From: Pseudolysinimonas kribbensis
GTDB lineage: Bacteria > Actinomycetota > Actinomycetes > Actinomycetales > Microbacteriaceae
Assembly (NCBI RefSeq): GCF_030161895.1
Contig: NZ_BSVB01000001.1
Coordinates: forward strand, 1,488,001-1,552,000
Direction: 5' to 3'
Length of the DNA stretch: 64,000 bases
The notes beneath the pieces are model-generated. The model saw nothing but the letters and a program-made list of their open reading frames with translations, did not search any database and was not told the DNA's origin. Below are positions 1 to 8,474 of this stretch, in pieces. A program made the position numbers and the translations under genes. Positions within the stretch are counted from its first letter, which is position 1; each line of letters begins with the position of its first letter.

Positions 1-43
1 CACGCGTGCGCGTGCGAGGGCGGCGCCTGCCACTGCTGAGCCG

Positions 44-676
44 TCAGCGGCCGCCGGCCCAGGCGCGCAGGCGGCGGCGCGCCTGCTCGGTGGCGGCCCA
101 CGGCCGCAGGCACAGCTCCACGGCGGCACGGTGGTCCTCGCTCTCGCGATCGCCCGCGTCGGCGACCGCGATGACCTGCTCGCCCGCGTAGACCGAGTCG
201 AGCAGGCGCACCAGGCTCCGGATCGGCGTGGCCGCCGCGAGCTCGCCGTCGTCGACCGCCTCCCGCAGCGCCGTCGTCGTCAGCGCCTCGAACTCCGGCA
301 CGCGTCCCAGCCGGAGCCCCGGACTCGCGAGCGGCTCGGCCGTGCCCCAGAACGCGACGACGACCTGCGCCTCGGCGCGCGTCGTGGCATCCAGCGGCAG
401 CACCTCCTCGGCGATGCCGAGCAGCGCCTCGAGCCCGCGCTGGCCGGCGGTGCGCCCGGCGATCCGCTCGATCGTGCGCAGTACGCCGCGGCGGGCGGCC
501 GCCTCGGCGATCTGCTCGACGCTGGCGAAGTAGTGCCAGAGCGTGCCGGGGGTGAGGCCGAGCTCCGCCGCCACCGTGCGCCCGGTCGTGCCGGTCGCAC
601 CCGCGCGGCCGAGCACCGCGAGGTAGGCGTCGACGATCTCGCGCCGGCGCGCCTCGTGGTCGACGATCTTCGGCAC
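44..676 (-). CDS. TetR-family transcriptional regulator
   Basis: A 210-residue protein with an N-terminal TetR helix-turn-helix: residues about 9-55 include the pattern GTTGRTVAAELGLTPGTLWHYF, shortened here to its core TPGTLWHYF recognition helix. The C-terminal ligand domain is all-alpha and not assignable to a substrate. It lies downstream of, and on the same strand as, the amidohydrolase operon, separated by about 150 bases that hold an inverted repeat, so it may control that operon or be independent. The ATG start gives a family-typical length. No operator was recognised. Confidence 0.85.
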   Translation of the reverse strand: MPKIVDHEARRREIVDAYLAVLGRAGATGTTGRTVAAELGLTPGTLWHYFASVEQIAEAAARRGVLRTIERIAGRTAGQRGLEALLGIAEEVLPLDATTRAEAQVVVAFWGTAEPLASPGLRLGRVPEFEALTTTALREAVDDGELAAATPIRSLVRLLDSVYAGEQVIAVADAGDRESEDHRAAVELCLRPWAATEQARRRLRAWAGGR

Positions 677-723
677 ACCGTCATTCTCGCGTGCCGGCGT
701 CGGCCGAGCGCGGGTGGCGCCTT

Positions 724-807
724 CCGAAATGCAGGAGATGAGACGTCACCACGCCGGACGGATGCCGTGTCCGCGGCGATGCACCGCCCACCACTCCTGC
801 ATTTCGG
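724..807. repeat. Intergenic inverted repeat, 14-bp arms
   Basis: CCGAAATGCAGGAG at 724-737 is matched by its exact reverse complement at 794-807, with a 56-base spacer. It sits between the TetR gene and the end of the amidohydrolase gene. The spacer is too long for a simple intrinsic terminator. It could be the ends of a small non-autonomous repeat element, a regulator site pair or part of a structured RNA. What is seen is the repeat; the role is unknown. Confidence 0.6.
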
Positions 808-826
808 GTCGAAATGGGCACCGGGG

Positions 827-2453
827 TCAGAGCCGCTCGCCGTCGAGGTACGTCGCGACGACGTTGGCGAGGTCGAGACCCTCGCCGCTCGAGATGTCGC
901 GGTCGAGGATCACGACATCGGCCGCGAAGCCGGGCGCCAGTGTGCCGGTCTCGTTCTCGAGCCGGCCGACCCAAGCCGCGGCGCCGGTGTAGGCGTCGAG
1001 GCCGGCGCCGACCGCGATGGCCTCCCCGGCAGCATCGGCTCGGTGAGCGAGGTGGGCGTGGCGTGCGGATCGGTCGAGGGGCGAGCCGGGTCGCGCCGGT
1101 GTGGATCGCCCACAGCGGGTTCGGGTCGGAGACCGGCCAGTCGCTCCCGCCGGCCAGCCGCGCCCCGTGAGCCAGGAGCGACCCGAACGGGAAGTGCGAG
1201 CGGGCCGCACCGGCACGGATCCCCGGCAGCTTGCGCTCGACGACCTCGGCATCCAGGCGCGCCCACAGCATCTGCACGTTGGCCGTCACGTCGAGCGCGG
1301 CGAAGCGCGGCAGGTCGCCGGGGGCGACGATGTCGACGTGCGCGATCTGGTGCCGTCCGCCGGTCGGGCCGTTGACCTCGCGCGCGTGCTGCACGGCGTC
1401 GAGGCACTCGCGCACCGCCCGGTCGCCCACGGCGTGCAGGTGCACGTCGAACCCGCGCGCGTCGAGGGCCGCCACGAGCTCGTTCAGCCGCGCGGGCTCG
1501 ATGAACGATTCGCCGCGGTTGCCGGGGTCGTCGCGGTACGGCTCGAGCATCGCCGCGGTGCGGTTCTCGATCACGCCGTCCTGCATGACCTTGACGATGC
1601 GTGCGCGGAGGCGCCGCGTGCCGCGCACCCGCTCGCGGCGCTCCTCGAACCCGGCGATCTGCTCGAGGCCCCGTTCGCGGTCCCACCACTGGCACAGCGC
1701 CACCCGCGTGCGCAGCTCGCCGCTCGCGTCGAGCGCCAGGTAGGCGTCGAACGAGTCGGGCCCGAGCTCGCTCGGCCCGACCGCCGCGTCGTGCCAGCTC
1801 GTGATGCCCACGGCGTGCAGGCGCTCCTGCGCCGCCCGGATGCCGTCCTCCACCAGTCCCGCCCGCGCCGTCGGCCGGATGCCCGCGATCGCCGCCTGCG
1901 CCGCGTCGAGCAGCAGTCCGGTCAGCCTCCCGCGCTCGTCGCGCACGAAGCGCCCGCCCGCCGGGTCCGGGACGTCGTCGGCCACGCCCGCCGCGGCGAG
2001 CGCCGCGGAGTTGACCCACACCCCGTGCGCGTCGTGGCTCGTCAGGATCGCCGGACGGTCGGGCACGAGCTCGTCGAGCATCCACCGTGTCGGCGTGCCG
2101 CCGGGGTAGACGTCGCCGTACCAGCCCGACCCCTCGATCACCTCGAGCTCGGGATGCGCGGCCGCGTATGCGCGGATCAGCCGGTGGTACGCGTCCGCGT
2201 CGTGCACGGGGGTCAGGTCGATCCCGAGCAGCGCGATCCCTCCGAGCACAGGGTGGGTGTGGGTGTCGTGGAAGCCGGGCAGCACCGAGGCTCCCCGGGC
2301 ATCCACGATCTCTGTCGCGTCGTCGCACAGCTGCGCGATCGCGCCGTCGACCCCGCGCGCCGCGATCCGGCCGTCGCGCACGAACAGGCTCCCGCTCTCC
2401 CAGCGCCCGGCGCCGAGGTAGAGGCGGGCGTTGCGGATGCAGGTGCCGGTCAT
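827..2453 (-). CDS. Amidohydrolase family protein (YtcJ-like), frameshifted
   Basis: About 540 residues of a metal-dependent amidohydrolase of the YtcJ/exoenzyme-regulatory type. Seen in order: an N-terminal composite beta-sandwich, the metal motif DTHTHP near residue 60, HLHAVGDRA and HQIAHVD in the barrel, and GGSDWPVSDPNP near the C-terminus. The ATG overlaps the M20 peptidase stop in ATGA, so it is the last gene of the five-gene operon. Two slips near 1080-1100 and 1030 move the frame twice; the protein resumes as EAIAVGAGLDAYTG and ends at 827. These look like base errors rather than decay, because both flanks are well conserved. Confidence 0.85.
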
Positions 2454-3595
2454 CGCGCGGCGAACACGTCGATCGCGGTCCAGGTGAGCGCGGTCGCCGC
2501 GTCGGTCAGCGCCTGCTCGGCGACCGGGCCGACGCACGCCGCGGCGAACTCGGGCTGGTGGTTGGAGGCGGTCGTCGGCCCCACCCCGACGTAGGGATGG
2601 ATCGCCGGGACCAATTGCGACACGTTGCCCATGTCGGTGGACGCACGGCGCATCGGCACGTCGTCGTCGGGCCCGGCGAACTCGCGGCCGAGCGCGGTCG
2701 CGTTCGCGACGTACGCGGCGAGCGCCGCGGCGTCGGTGCGGAACTCCGAGTACGGCCTGCTCTCCGGCGTGATCGACAACGTGGTGCCGGTCGCCAATGC
2801 GCCCGCCTCGAAGCACCTCCGCACCCGCTCGTCGAGCACCTCCAGCTCGGCGAGCGTGGTCGCCCGCACGTACCAGCGGCCCTCCGTGCGGTCCGGGATG
2901 GCGTTGGGCGCCTGCCCGCCGACCGTCTGGATCCCGTGCACCCGCGTTCCGCTCGGCAGCTGCTGCCGCAGCAGCCCGATCGCCACCTGCGCGATGACGA
3001 ACGCGTCGTTCGCGTTGACGCCGCGATCGGGGTAGGCGCCCGCGTGGGCGGCGACGCCGTCGTAGGCGATGTGCGAGTGCGAGACGGCGAACGGCTCGGC
3101 TTCGGCGACATCGCGCGGCGCGGGATGCGCCATCATCGCGAGATCGAGGCCGGCGAACGCGCCGCGCTCGAGCATCTCGATCTTGCCCCCGCCGCCCTCC
3201 TCGGCCGGCGTGCCGTACACCTCGACGGTGAGGTCGAGCTCGTCGGCGACCTCTGCGAGCGCGAGTGCGGCGCCGACGCCGATCGCCGCGATGAGGTTGT
3301 GCCCGCAAGCGTGGCCGAGGCCGGGCAGGGCGTCGTACTCGGCGACGAGGCCGACCCGGCGCGATCCCATGCCGCGCACGGCATGCACCGCGGTGGGCAG
3401 CCCGTAGGCGCCGGTCTCGACGTCGAAGCCGGCGGCGGTCAGCTCCTCGGCGACCCAGCCCGCCGCGCTGTGCTCGTTCCAGCCGAGCTCGGGGTTCGCG
3501 TGGATGCGGTCGGCGAGCGCGACGAGCCGGTCGCGATCGCGCGCCACGGCATCCTGAACCGCCGCCTTCAGCGCGGCGACCTCAGCGGTCGTCAC
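2450..3595 (-). CDS. M20-family metallopeptidase / amidohydrolase
   Basis: An intact 381-residue M20D-type hydrolase, the family of aminobenzoyl-glutamate, N-acyl-amino-acid and indole-acetyl-amino-acid hydrolases. Visible metal-site motifs are GHACGHN near residue 97, the Glu pair in TPAEEGGGG near residue 130 and the His in MMAHPAP near residue 155; the lid/dimerisation domain follows. No signal peptide, so it is cytoplasmic. It overlaps DUF1028 upstream by 14 bases and the amidohydrolase downstream by ATGA, so the three are translationally coupled. It likely cleaves an amide bond in the compound degraded by this operon; the substrate is not identifiable. Confidence 0.9.
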   Translation of the reverse strand: MTTAEVAALKAAVQDAVARDRDRLVALADRIHANPELGWNEHSAAGWVAEELTAAGFDVETGAYGLPTAVHAVRGMGSRRVGLVAEYDALPGLGHACGHNLIAAIGVGAALALAEVADELDLTVEVYGTPAEEGGGGKIEMLERGAFAGLDLAMMAHPAPRDVAEAEPFAVSHSHIAYDGVAAHAGAYPDRGVNANDAFVIAQVAIGLLRQQLPSGTRVHGIQTVGGQAPNAIPDRTEGRWYVRATTLAELEVLDERVRRCFEAGALATGTTLSITPESRPYSEFRTDAAALAAYVANATALGREFAGPDDDVPMRRASTDMGNVSQLVPAIHPYVGVGPTTASNHQPEFAAACVGPVAEQALTDAATALTWTAIDVFAAR

Positions 3596-4248
3596 CCGGC
3601 ACCCCGTACCCCGGCGACCGGGCCGGGTCCTCGGCCCGCAGGATGTAGTCGTCGCGCTGCGGCAGCCACTGCTCGACGAGCTCGCGCATCGCGGCGAGCG
3701 GGTCGTCGCTCCAGTCCACCCGCAGGTCGGTGGTGCGCCAGCCGTGCCCGCTCACGACGGTGATCGCGGCGCTGTGCACGGGCCCGGCCTCGCCGCCTGC
3801 CGCCATGGCGGCCTCGAACGCCGCGAGCAGCCGCGCCTCGACGGGGCCGGTCGCGTCGTTCCATGCCTGCACCAGCACGCGGGGCACCTCGGCGCTCGCG
3901 AGCAGGTTGCCCGCCGCCGCGGCGCCCGGCGCCTCGTGCTCGCCGACGGTGCCGAGCGCGTTCGGTCCGGAGTGGATGGCCGTGTGCCCCTCGGCGTCGA
4001 CGGCGACCAGCTGCCGGAACGGCGCGGTCGCATCGGTCGCGACCACGCGATCCATCGCCTCGGGCGCGGGGGTGCCGCCTTCGAGCAGGTCGAGCAGCCG
4101 CGCGCCGAGCCGCGGGTCGGTGATGTTCTGCGAGTGCACCGCGCCGGCGCCGTCGCGCAGGTGCACGCAGCGGGCCCCACCGCGGGCGACGACGAGCAGA
4201 TGAGCGACCCGAACGCGCCGCCGTCGCGCACCGCGAGGAGAACGTCAC
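3582..4248 (-). CDS. DUF1028 family protein (Ntn-hydrolase-like), frameshifted
   Basis: The body, with the pattern VHSQNITDPRLGARLLDLL, HSGPNALG, a glycine/alanine-rich central part and a C-terminal WSDDPLAAMREL segment, matches the DUF1028 family, whose members resemble Ntn-hydrolases and usually sit next to RidA and amidohydrolase genes. The GTG start overlaps the RidA stop as GTGA. Two slips, near 4235 and near 4175 (in a GGGGCCC run), interrupt the first 35 codons; corrected, the start reads VTFS..AVRDGGAFGSLICSSSPAVG.ARCVHLRDG. About 220 residues, typical length. Function in the family is poorly defined. Confidence 0.8.
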
Positions 4249-4652
4249 GACAGCACCGCGGTGGCGTCGATCTCGACCAGCCACTCCGGGCGAGCCAGCG
4301 CCGACACGACGATGCCTGTCGAGACCGGGTAGACGCCCTTCAGCCAGCGTCCCATCGTCCGGTACACGACCTCGCGGTAGCGGATGTCGACGAGGTAGAC
4401 GGTGACCTTGACGATGTGCTCGAGGGTGCCGCCGGCCTCCTCGACGAGCATCTTGATGTTCGCCATCGCCTTCTCGGCCTGCGCCTCGACGTCGCCGATG
4501 CCGATCGACTCGCGCGTGTCGAGGTCCTGGCCGATCTGGCCGCGGATGTAGACGACCCCGTTCGCGACGACCGCCTGGCAGAGGTCGTTGTCGAGGTTCT
4601 GCTCGGGGTAGGTGTCCCTGGTGTTGAACGGGCGGATCCGGGTGTGGATCAT
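4245..4652 (-). CDS. RidA/YjgF/UK114 family protein
   Basis: An intact 135-residue RidA-type protein; members hydrolyse reactive enamine/imine intermediates or act as related deaminases in catabolic operons. Visible family features: ANGVVYIRGQIGQD, the segment ANIKMLVEEAGGTLEHIVKVTVY and the C-terminal STGIVVSALARPEWLVEIDATAV. The usual C-terminal Arg position is occupied within ALARPEWLVEI. The ATG overlaps the monooxygenase stop as ATGA, which fixes the start. Its place between an oxidase-type enzyme and hydrolases suggests it handles an imine released from an oxidised amine; that is inference. Confidence 0.93.
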   Translation of the reverse strand: MIHTRIRPFNTRDTYPEQNLDNDLCQAVVANGVVYIRGQIGQDLDTRESIGIGDVEAQAEKAMANIKMLVEEAGGTLEHIVKVTVYLVDIRYREVVYRTMGRWLKGVYPVSTGIVVSALARPEWLVEIDATAVLS

Positions 4653-5923
4653 CGGGATGCTCCTCCTGCCGCGACCGCGGCGTGACCGTCGTACGCGGCA
4701 TAGCCGCGCTGGATCTGGATGGCGTCGGCCAGGTACTGCGCATCGTGCCAGACGCCCCAGATGAAGCTCGACCCGCGGCGCGACTGCCAGGGAAGGCCGA
4801 GGAAGTAGACACCCGGCTCGGACGAGACACCGCGCTGGTGCTGCGGCCGCCCGCGCTCGTCGAAGGCGTCGACCTGCAGCCACCCGTAGTCGCCGGTGTA
4901 GCCCGTGGCCCAGACGATCGACGCGACGCCCGCGGCGGCCAGGTCGAGCTCGGCGAGCGGATGCACGACCGACTCGGGGTCGGGTCCGAGCAGCTTCGCC
5001 TCCGGCTCCTCCGGCAGGTCGGCGCCGTTGCGCTGCACCCACGCGTCGGCCTCCTCGAGCAGGCCGAGGTGGTTGGCGTCGCCGCGGTGGATGTTGTCGG
5101 CCAGGTCGGGCGCGAAGGTCACGACCCCGTCGTGGTAGGCCTGCGTGCGCCCGACGAGGGTGATGCCCTCGTCGGCGAGGTCACGGAAGTCGACGGTGCG
5201 CCCGCCGTCGGCGCCGCTCACCGCGATCGTGACGTGCTCGGCGCCCTGCGGGGGCGTGGATCGCTCCCAGAGCCCGAGCACCCCGAGCCACCAGACGAAG
5301 TCGCGACCGCGGTAGCGCCGAGGCGGCCGGTCGTGCGGGCCGACCGAGAGGTAGACCTGGCGACCGGAGCGCTGGATCTCGGCCGCGATCTGCACGCCCG
5401 ACGACCCGGCACCGACCACGAGCACGGCCCCCGGCGGCAGCTGGGCGGGGTTGTGATAGGCGCTCGAGTGCAGCTGCACGAGTCCGGCGTCGGCCGGGAC
5501 GAGAGGCGGGATGACGGGCTTCTGGAACGCCCCCGTCGCGGCGACGACGTAGCGCGCGTCGTACTCGCCACCGCTCGTCCGTACCCGGAATCCGGGACGC
5601 CCGTCGTGACGGCGCACCGACAGCACCTCGACCCCCGTGCGCACCGGCGCCCCGATCTGCTCGGCGTAGGCGGCGAAGTAGTCGGCGACCTGGTCCTTGC
5701 CCGGGAACGCGTCGTCGTCGAGGTCGAAGGCCCGCCCCGGGAAGCGGTCGTGCCAGGCCGGCCCGTTGGCGACGAGGGAGTCCCACCGTTCGGTGCGCCA
5801 GCGCTCGGCGATGCGGTGCCGCTCCAGCACGACGTGGTCGATGCCGCGGGCGGTGAGGTGCTCGCTCATCGCGATGCCGGCCTGCCCGGCTCCGACGACC
5901 AGCACCTCGACGTTCTCGGCCAT
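4649..5923 (-). CDS. Flavin-containing monooxygenase (FAD/NADPH)
   Basis: An intact 424-residue FMO-type enzyme. Two Rossmann motifs are visible: VVGAGQAGIAMSEHL near the N-terminus for FAD and VVGAGSSGVQIA near residue 170 for NADPH, plus the conserved VVAATGAFQKP and a late VWATGYTGDY segment. It is the first gene of the operon FMO-RidA-DUF1028-M20-amidohydrolase, all joined by short overlaps. The family oxygenates amines, sulfides or acts as Baeyer-Villiger enzymes; the RidA and amidase neighbours favour a nitrogenous substrate. An RBS-like GGAAAGGA precedes the ATG. Confidence 0.9.
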   Translation of the reverse strand: MAENVEVLVVGAGQAGIAMSEHLTARGIDHVVLERHRIAERWRTERWDSLVANGPAWHDRFPGRAFDLDDDAFPGKDQVADYFAAYAEQIGAPVRTGVEVLSVRRHDGRPGFRVRTSGGEYDARYVVAATGAFQKPVIPPLVPADAGLVQLHSSAYHNPAQLPPGAVLVVGAGSSGVQIAAEIQRSGRQVYLSVGPHDRPPRRYRGRDFVWWLGVLGLWERSTPPQGAEHVTIAVSGADGGRTVDFRDLADEGITLVGRTQAYHDGVVTFAPDLADNIHRGDANHLGLLEEADAWVQRNGADLPEEPEAKLLGPDPESVVHPLAELDLAAAGVASIVWATGYTGDYGWLQVDAFDERGRPQHQRGVSSEPGVYFLGLPWQSRRGSSFIWGVWHDAQYLADAIQIQRGYAAYDGHAAVAAGGASR

Positions 5924-6030
5924 GAGCGCGTCCTTTCCCCTGTCCCGGCAAGTCTCGGACGGCCCCCGGGATCGAGCAAATAGTGCGGTGTGACCATCTG
6001 CATCTATTCGGGTGATGCCGACGTATCTGC

Positions 6031-6235
6031 GACGAGATCAGCCGCCAGCAGATCGAGGTGGAGCGCTGCGGGCGCAGCCGGCGAGTCTCACGCCCGAGGA
6101 GGCCGGCTCACTGCCTGGCTCCTCGTCGTTGCGGTCCTCGGCATTGCCGCCCTCACGCTCACGCCACAGGGGTTCCCAAACGCGTCGATCACCTGCAGCT
6201 GGGAGCAAGCAAGCATTCATGCTTGCAAGTATTAA
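6031..6235 (+). pseudogene. Remnant of a paralogue of the 8874 gene fused to a membrane-segment tail
   Basis: Bases 6031-6108 align with 8907-8985, the 5' part of the gene at 8874, with about nine mismatches and one missing base. Read with that correction the copy encodes DEISRQQIEVE and then LRAQPASLTPEEAG, matching DEIGRRQIEEMALRPQPLSLTPEEAG split around the slip. The homology stops abruptly at 6108 and the frame continues into one hydrophobic segment, AWLLVVAVLGIAALTLTP, reminiscent of a VanZ-like N-terminus, ending at 6235. The 404-base gap between the monooxygenase and the secreted protein holds nothing else I recognise. Confidence 0.6.
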
Positions 6236-6327
6236 TGGTGTCCGCTAATGAGAGGACTTGTCGTGTTCTGTCGGCGCGGAGTAAACAGAGCCCACATGGT
6301 TCAACGTTGAAACTAAGGGGATCGAAC

Positions 6328-7559
6328 ATGCAGGGGAAAACGCGGGCAATGGTCGCGCTGATCACGACCTCCGCGCTCATCGCAACGGGCACGATCGTTG
6401 GAGGGTCCACAGCGGCGGCGGCGCCGCGTCAAGCCAAGGTCGACGTCGGTCCGACTGGAACCGACGTGGTGCAGCGAGCGATTCCGTTCGACCATCCGAC
6501 TTCGCTCGGCAGTGCCGCGAAGATCGCGAGCAGCATGCGGAATGCAATCGCTGTCACGTTTGAGGCGGGCGGCATTCAGGGGCAGTGGGCGACAACCGGC
6601 TCCATCAGCGTCAAGGACTTCCTGGCTCGCGAGGCGAGCGTCTACGGGGCGGTGCCTCGAGCCACGAGCATCGTCGTGACAGACACCGCGGAGAACTTGG
6701 CCAAGGACGAGAACGCGCAGGCACCCATCGCCACGGGCAAGCCGGCCTTCGTGGGTCAGGACGCCACCAAGGTGCCCGCCCATTCTGTGGCCGAGCTCCA
6801 GTCGAACGAGACCTCCATCAAGAGCAAGAGCAAGAGCAAGAGCAGCCTCGCTTCGCCCAATATCAACAACCCGAGCGCTCTCAACTGGGCTCCCGAGGAT
6901 GCCTTCATCAACGTCACCCAGGATGGCTCGCTGATCGACTTCAACGAGACCTATCAGTGGTACGGCGCGGTCAACAACGGGAACGATCCGCGGTACACGT
7001 ACTCCGACTTCGGCCTGGAGTTCGGACTCGACGCCTACACGAACAACGTCAACTACCAGGGCGGCACCCGCGACTTCTGCAACTCGGGCTTTAAGGATCA
7101 GCCCTTCGCCAAGGACTACGGCTGGTCGTACACCGTTCAGACGGTGGTACCTGGGGAGAGGACGTGGAGTCGGCGCCGGCCGGTGTGAAGCCGTATGCCG
7201 ACTACAACGACCTGGGCGACTCTTGCAACCGGAACTCGATCGCGATCGGGCTGGAGTATCCGCAGCAGATTCCGATCGCGGACTACGGCTGGTCTGCACT
7301 CATCGTGGATGTGCTCGCACCGCGCGGAGTCGACTCGTCTGGCCTGATGGGCGGGAGCGTGCAGGCGGTGGACAACCGCTTCTGCATCGGGAATCCGAGC
7401 CTGGCTCTCACTGACTGCATGGGAGTGGATCAGGAGTCGTACCCCAGCGGCAACGGCAACCGTCTGACTCTCAACACGTCGCACGGTTGGAACGGGCCGA
7501 ATACGTGCTGGTACAGCGCCGACACCGGCACCACGGCGCCACAGCTCGAAGAGTGCTAG
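6328..7559 (+). CDS. Secreted protein of unknown function, frameshifted
   Basis: An ATG with AAGGGG eight bases upstream opens a protein of about 410 residues. Residues 1-33 form a clear Sec signal peptide (basic start, MVALITTSALIATGTIVGG, then an ATAAAA-type cleavage region). The mature part has a Lys-Ser repeat (SIKSKSKSKSS) at about residue 170 and an Asn/Tyr/Trp-rich C-terminal half with six cysteines. One slip near 7150 changes frame; the second half resumes at WGEDVESAPAGVKP. Its GC content is visibly lower than its neighbours, suggesting acquisition. No known domain recognised. Confidence 0.7.
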
Positions 7560-7902
7560 CGGCGCCGCGCCCGTCTGAGGGCCGTCAAGAGCAAGGCGGC
7601 GAGCACGAGTAGGGCGCCGGCGATAGATATCACGGTCGGGAGGGCACCATGAGTGAAAAGGTGCTCTCCCGACTGGTCGGTGCCCGGTGTCGACCAGCTG
7701 CATTCAACGCCGAGGGGGTCAGCGAGTATCCGCCGGACACTGTGCTGCCGTCTGGAATCGCGATCCCCGATGTCGGATTCTGCAAAGCGTGGACGCACTG
7801 ACTCATCGGCGATCCGATGCCGTCGACGGTGAGGCCCCAGACCAGCCCGCAGACGAGCAGCAGGATCCCGAGAGCGAATCCCCCAACCAACAGCCCTCGC
7901 AT
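7556..7902 (-). CDS. Small two-helix membrane protein, frameshifted
   Basis: About 115 residues: an N-terminal hydrophobic helix (LLVGGFALGILLLVCGLVWG), a short extracytoplasmic stretch and a C-terminal helix (ISIAGALLVLAALLLTAL) followed by an Arg-rich tail. A slip in a G5 run near 7712 joins the two halves (YSLTP to LGVECSWSTPG). The ATG at 7902 has a strong GGGGAGGGA site. An alternative start is the ATG at 7964, which overlaps the upstream gene's stop, but it would need another slip. Last gene of a three-gene mini-operon; its stop overlaps that of the convergent secreted protein. Confidence 0.55.
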
Positions 7903-7960
7903 CGTCCCTCCCCGGTCGACCTTAGACCGATCGGGGCCGTGCGGCCCCTCGCGGCGCCGC

Positions 7961-8163
7961 TCATCGCGTCGCCCCGCGGGTGAGGGTGTCCACGACACAG
8001 CACCACGTCGTCGTCGGGAACGGGCACGGCTTGGGTGCTGGCGAGCGTCCGCCCCTGGGTGATGTAGCGCGCGATCGCTTCGAGCCGCGCCGTGATCTTG
8101 CGCGTCGCGTCGGCGGCCGACGTCGTGGGAACCGTCATCGTGATCGCTTCGACCTCGCCCATC
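7961..8163 (-). CDS. Small hypothetical protein, second gene of mini-operon
   Basis: Starts at an ATG whose bases overlap the preceding stop as TGATG. The protein begins MGEVEAITMTVPTTSAADATRK and has an amphipathic helical stretch ITARLEAIARYITQGR. After VPVPDDDVV the frame appears to slip near 7995 to give VDTLTRGATR and a TGA at 7961 that overlaps the next ATG. About 66 residues. No family recognised. The overlap pattern is the main evidence that it is real. Confidence 0.45.
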
Positions 8164-8299
8164 ACTGGCAGCTCTCGCACTGGAGGTCGTCCATCGGGTC
8201 GACCCGCACGTCATAGCCGCCTACATGCTCGAAAACGTCCCCGGGATTCATCATCTGCTCCATTCGTCGCACCAACCGTTTTCCTTGGCCTTCCGGCAT
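8162..8299 (-). CDS. Small hypothetical protein, first gene of mini-operon
   Basis: A 45-residue reading frame starting MPEGQGKRLVRRMEQMMN and ending DDLQCESCQ, with a CxxC-like cysteine pair at the C-terminus. It ends in a TGATG overlap with the next gene and lies downstream of the perfect palindrome at 8445-8466, which would be its upstream control region. No homologue recognised. A longer frame extends upstream to 8464 but passes through the palindrome and lacks a better start. Confidence 0.45.
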   Translation of the reverse strand: MPEGQGKRLVRRMEQMMNPGDVFEHVGGYDVRVDPMDDLQCESCQ

Positions 8300-8444
8300 G
8301 GGGATCGATTGAGAGCGGGAGCGATGGAGTGCCGGGACCGTGGAATACCGGAGGGAGCGCAGCGAGCGAGGACATGCCGCGGAAGCCCGGAACGAAGGCG
8401 CGGAGCGAACTACGATCGCGCAGCGGGAAAGGTCAAGGACCCCT

Positions 8445-8466
8445 CGTTGACACGTACGTGTCAACG
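8445..8466. promoter_or_regulatory. 22-bp perfect palindrome, likely operator
   Basis: An uninterrupted 22-base self-complementary sequence, half-site CGTTGACACGT joined to its reverse complement with no spacer. It lies between the winged-helix gene (ending at 8475) and the three small genes starting at 8299. With no loop it is a poor terminator and a good dimeric-repressor site. Each half contains TTGACA, a -35-like hexamer, so binding would block a promoter. The adjacent winged-helix protein is the obvious candidate ligand; that is inference. Confidence 0.6.
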
Positions 8467-8474
8467 CCTCTAGG

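Noticed and set aside
1101-2594. A 497-residue plus-strand frame opposite the amidohydrolase
   Set aside because: Shadow of the amidohydrolase coding strand; no motifs, Arg/Pro-rich, no RBS.
8445-8466. Intrinsic terminator for the winged-helix gene
   Set aside because: The palindrome has no loop bases and no T-run; an operator is the better reading.
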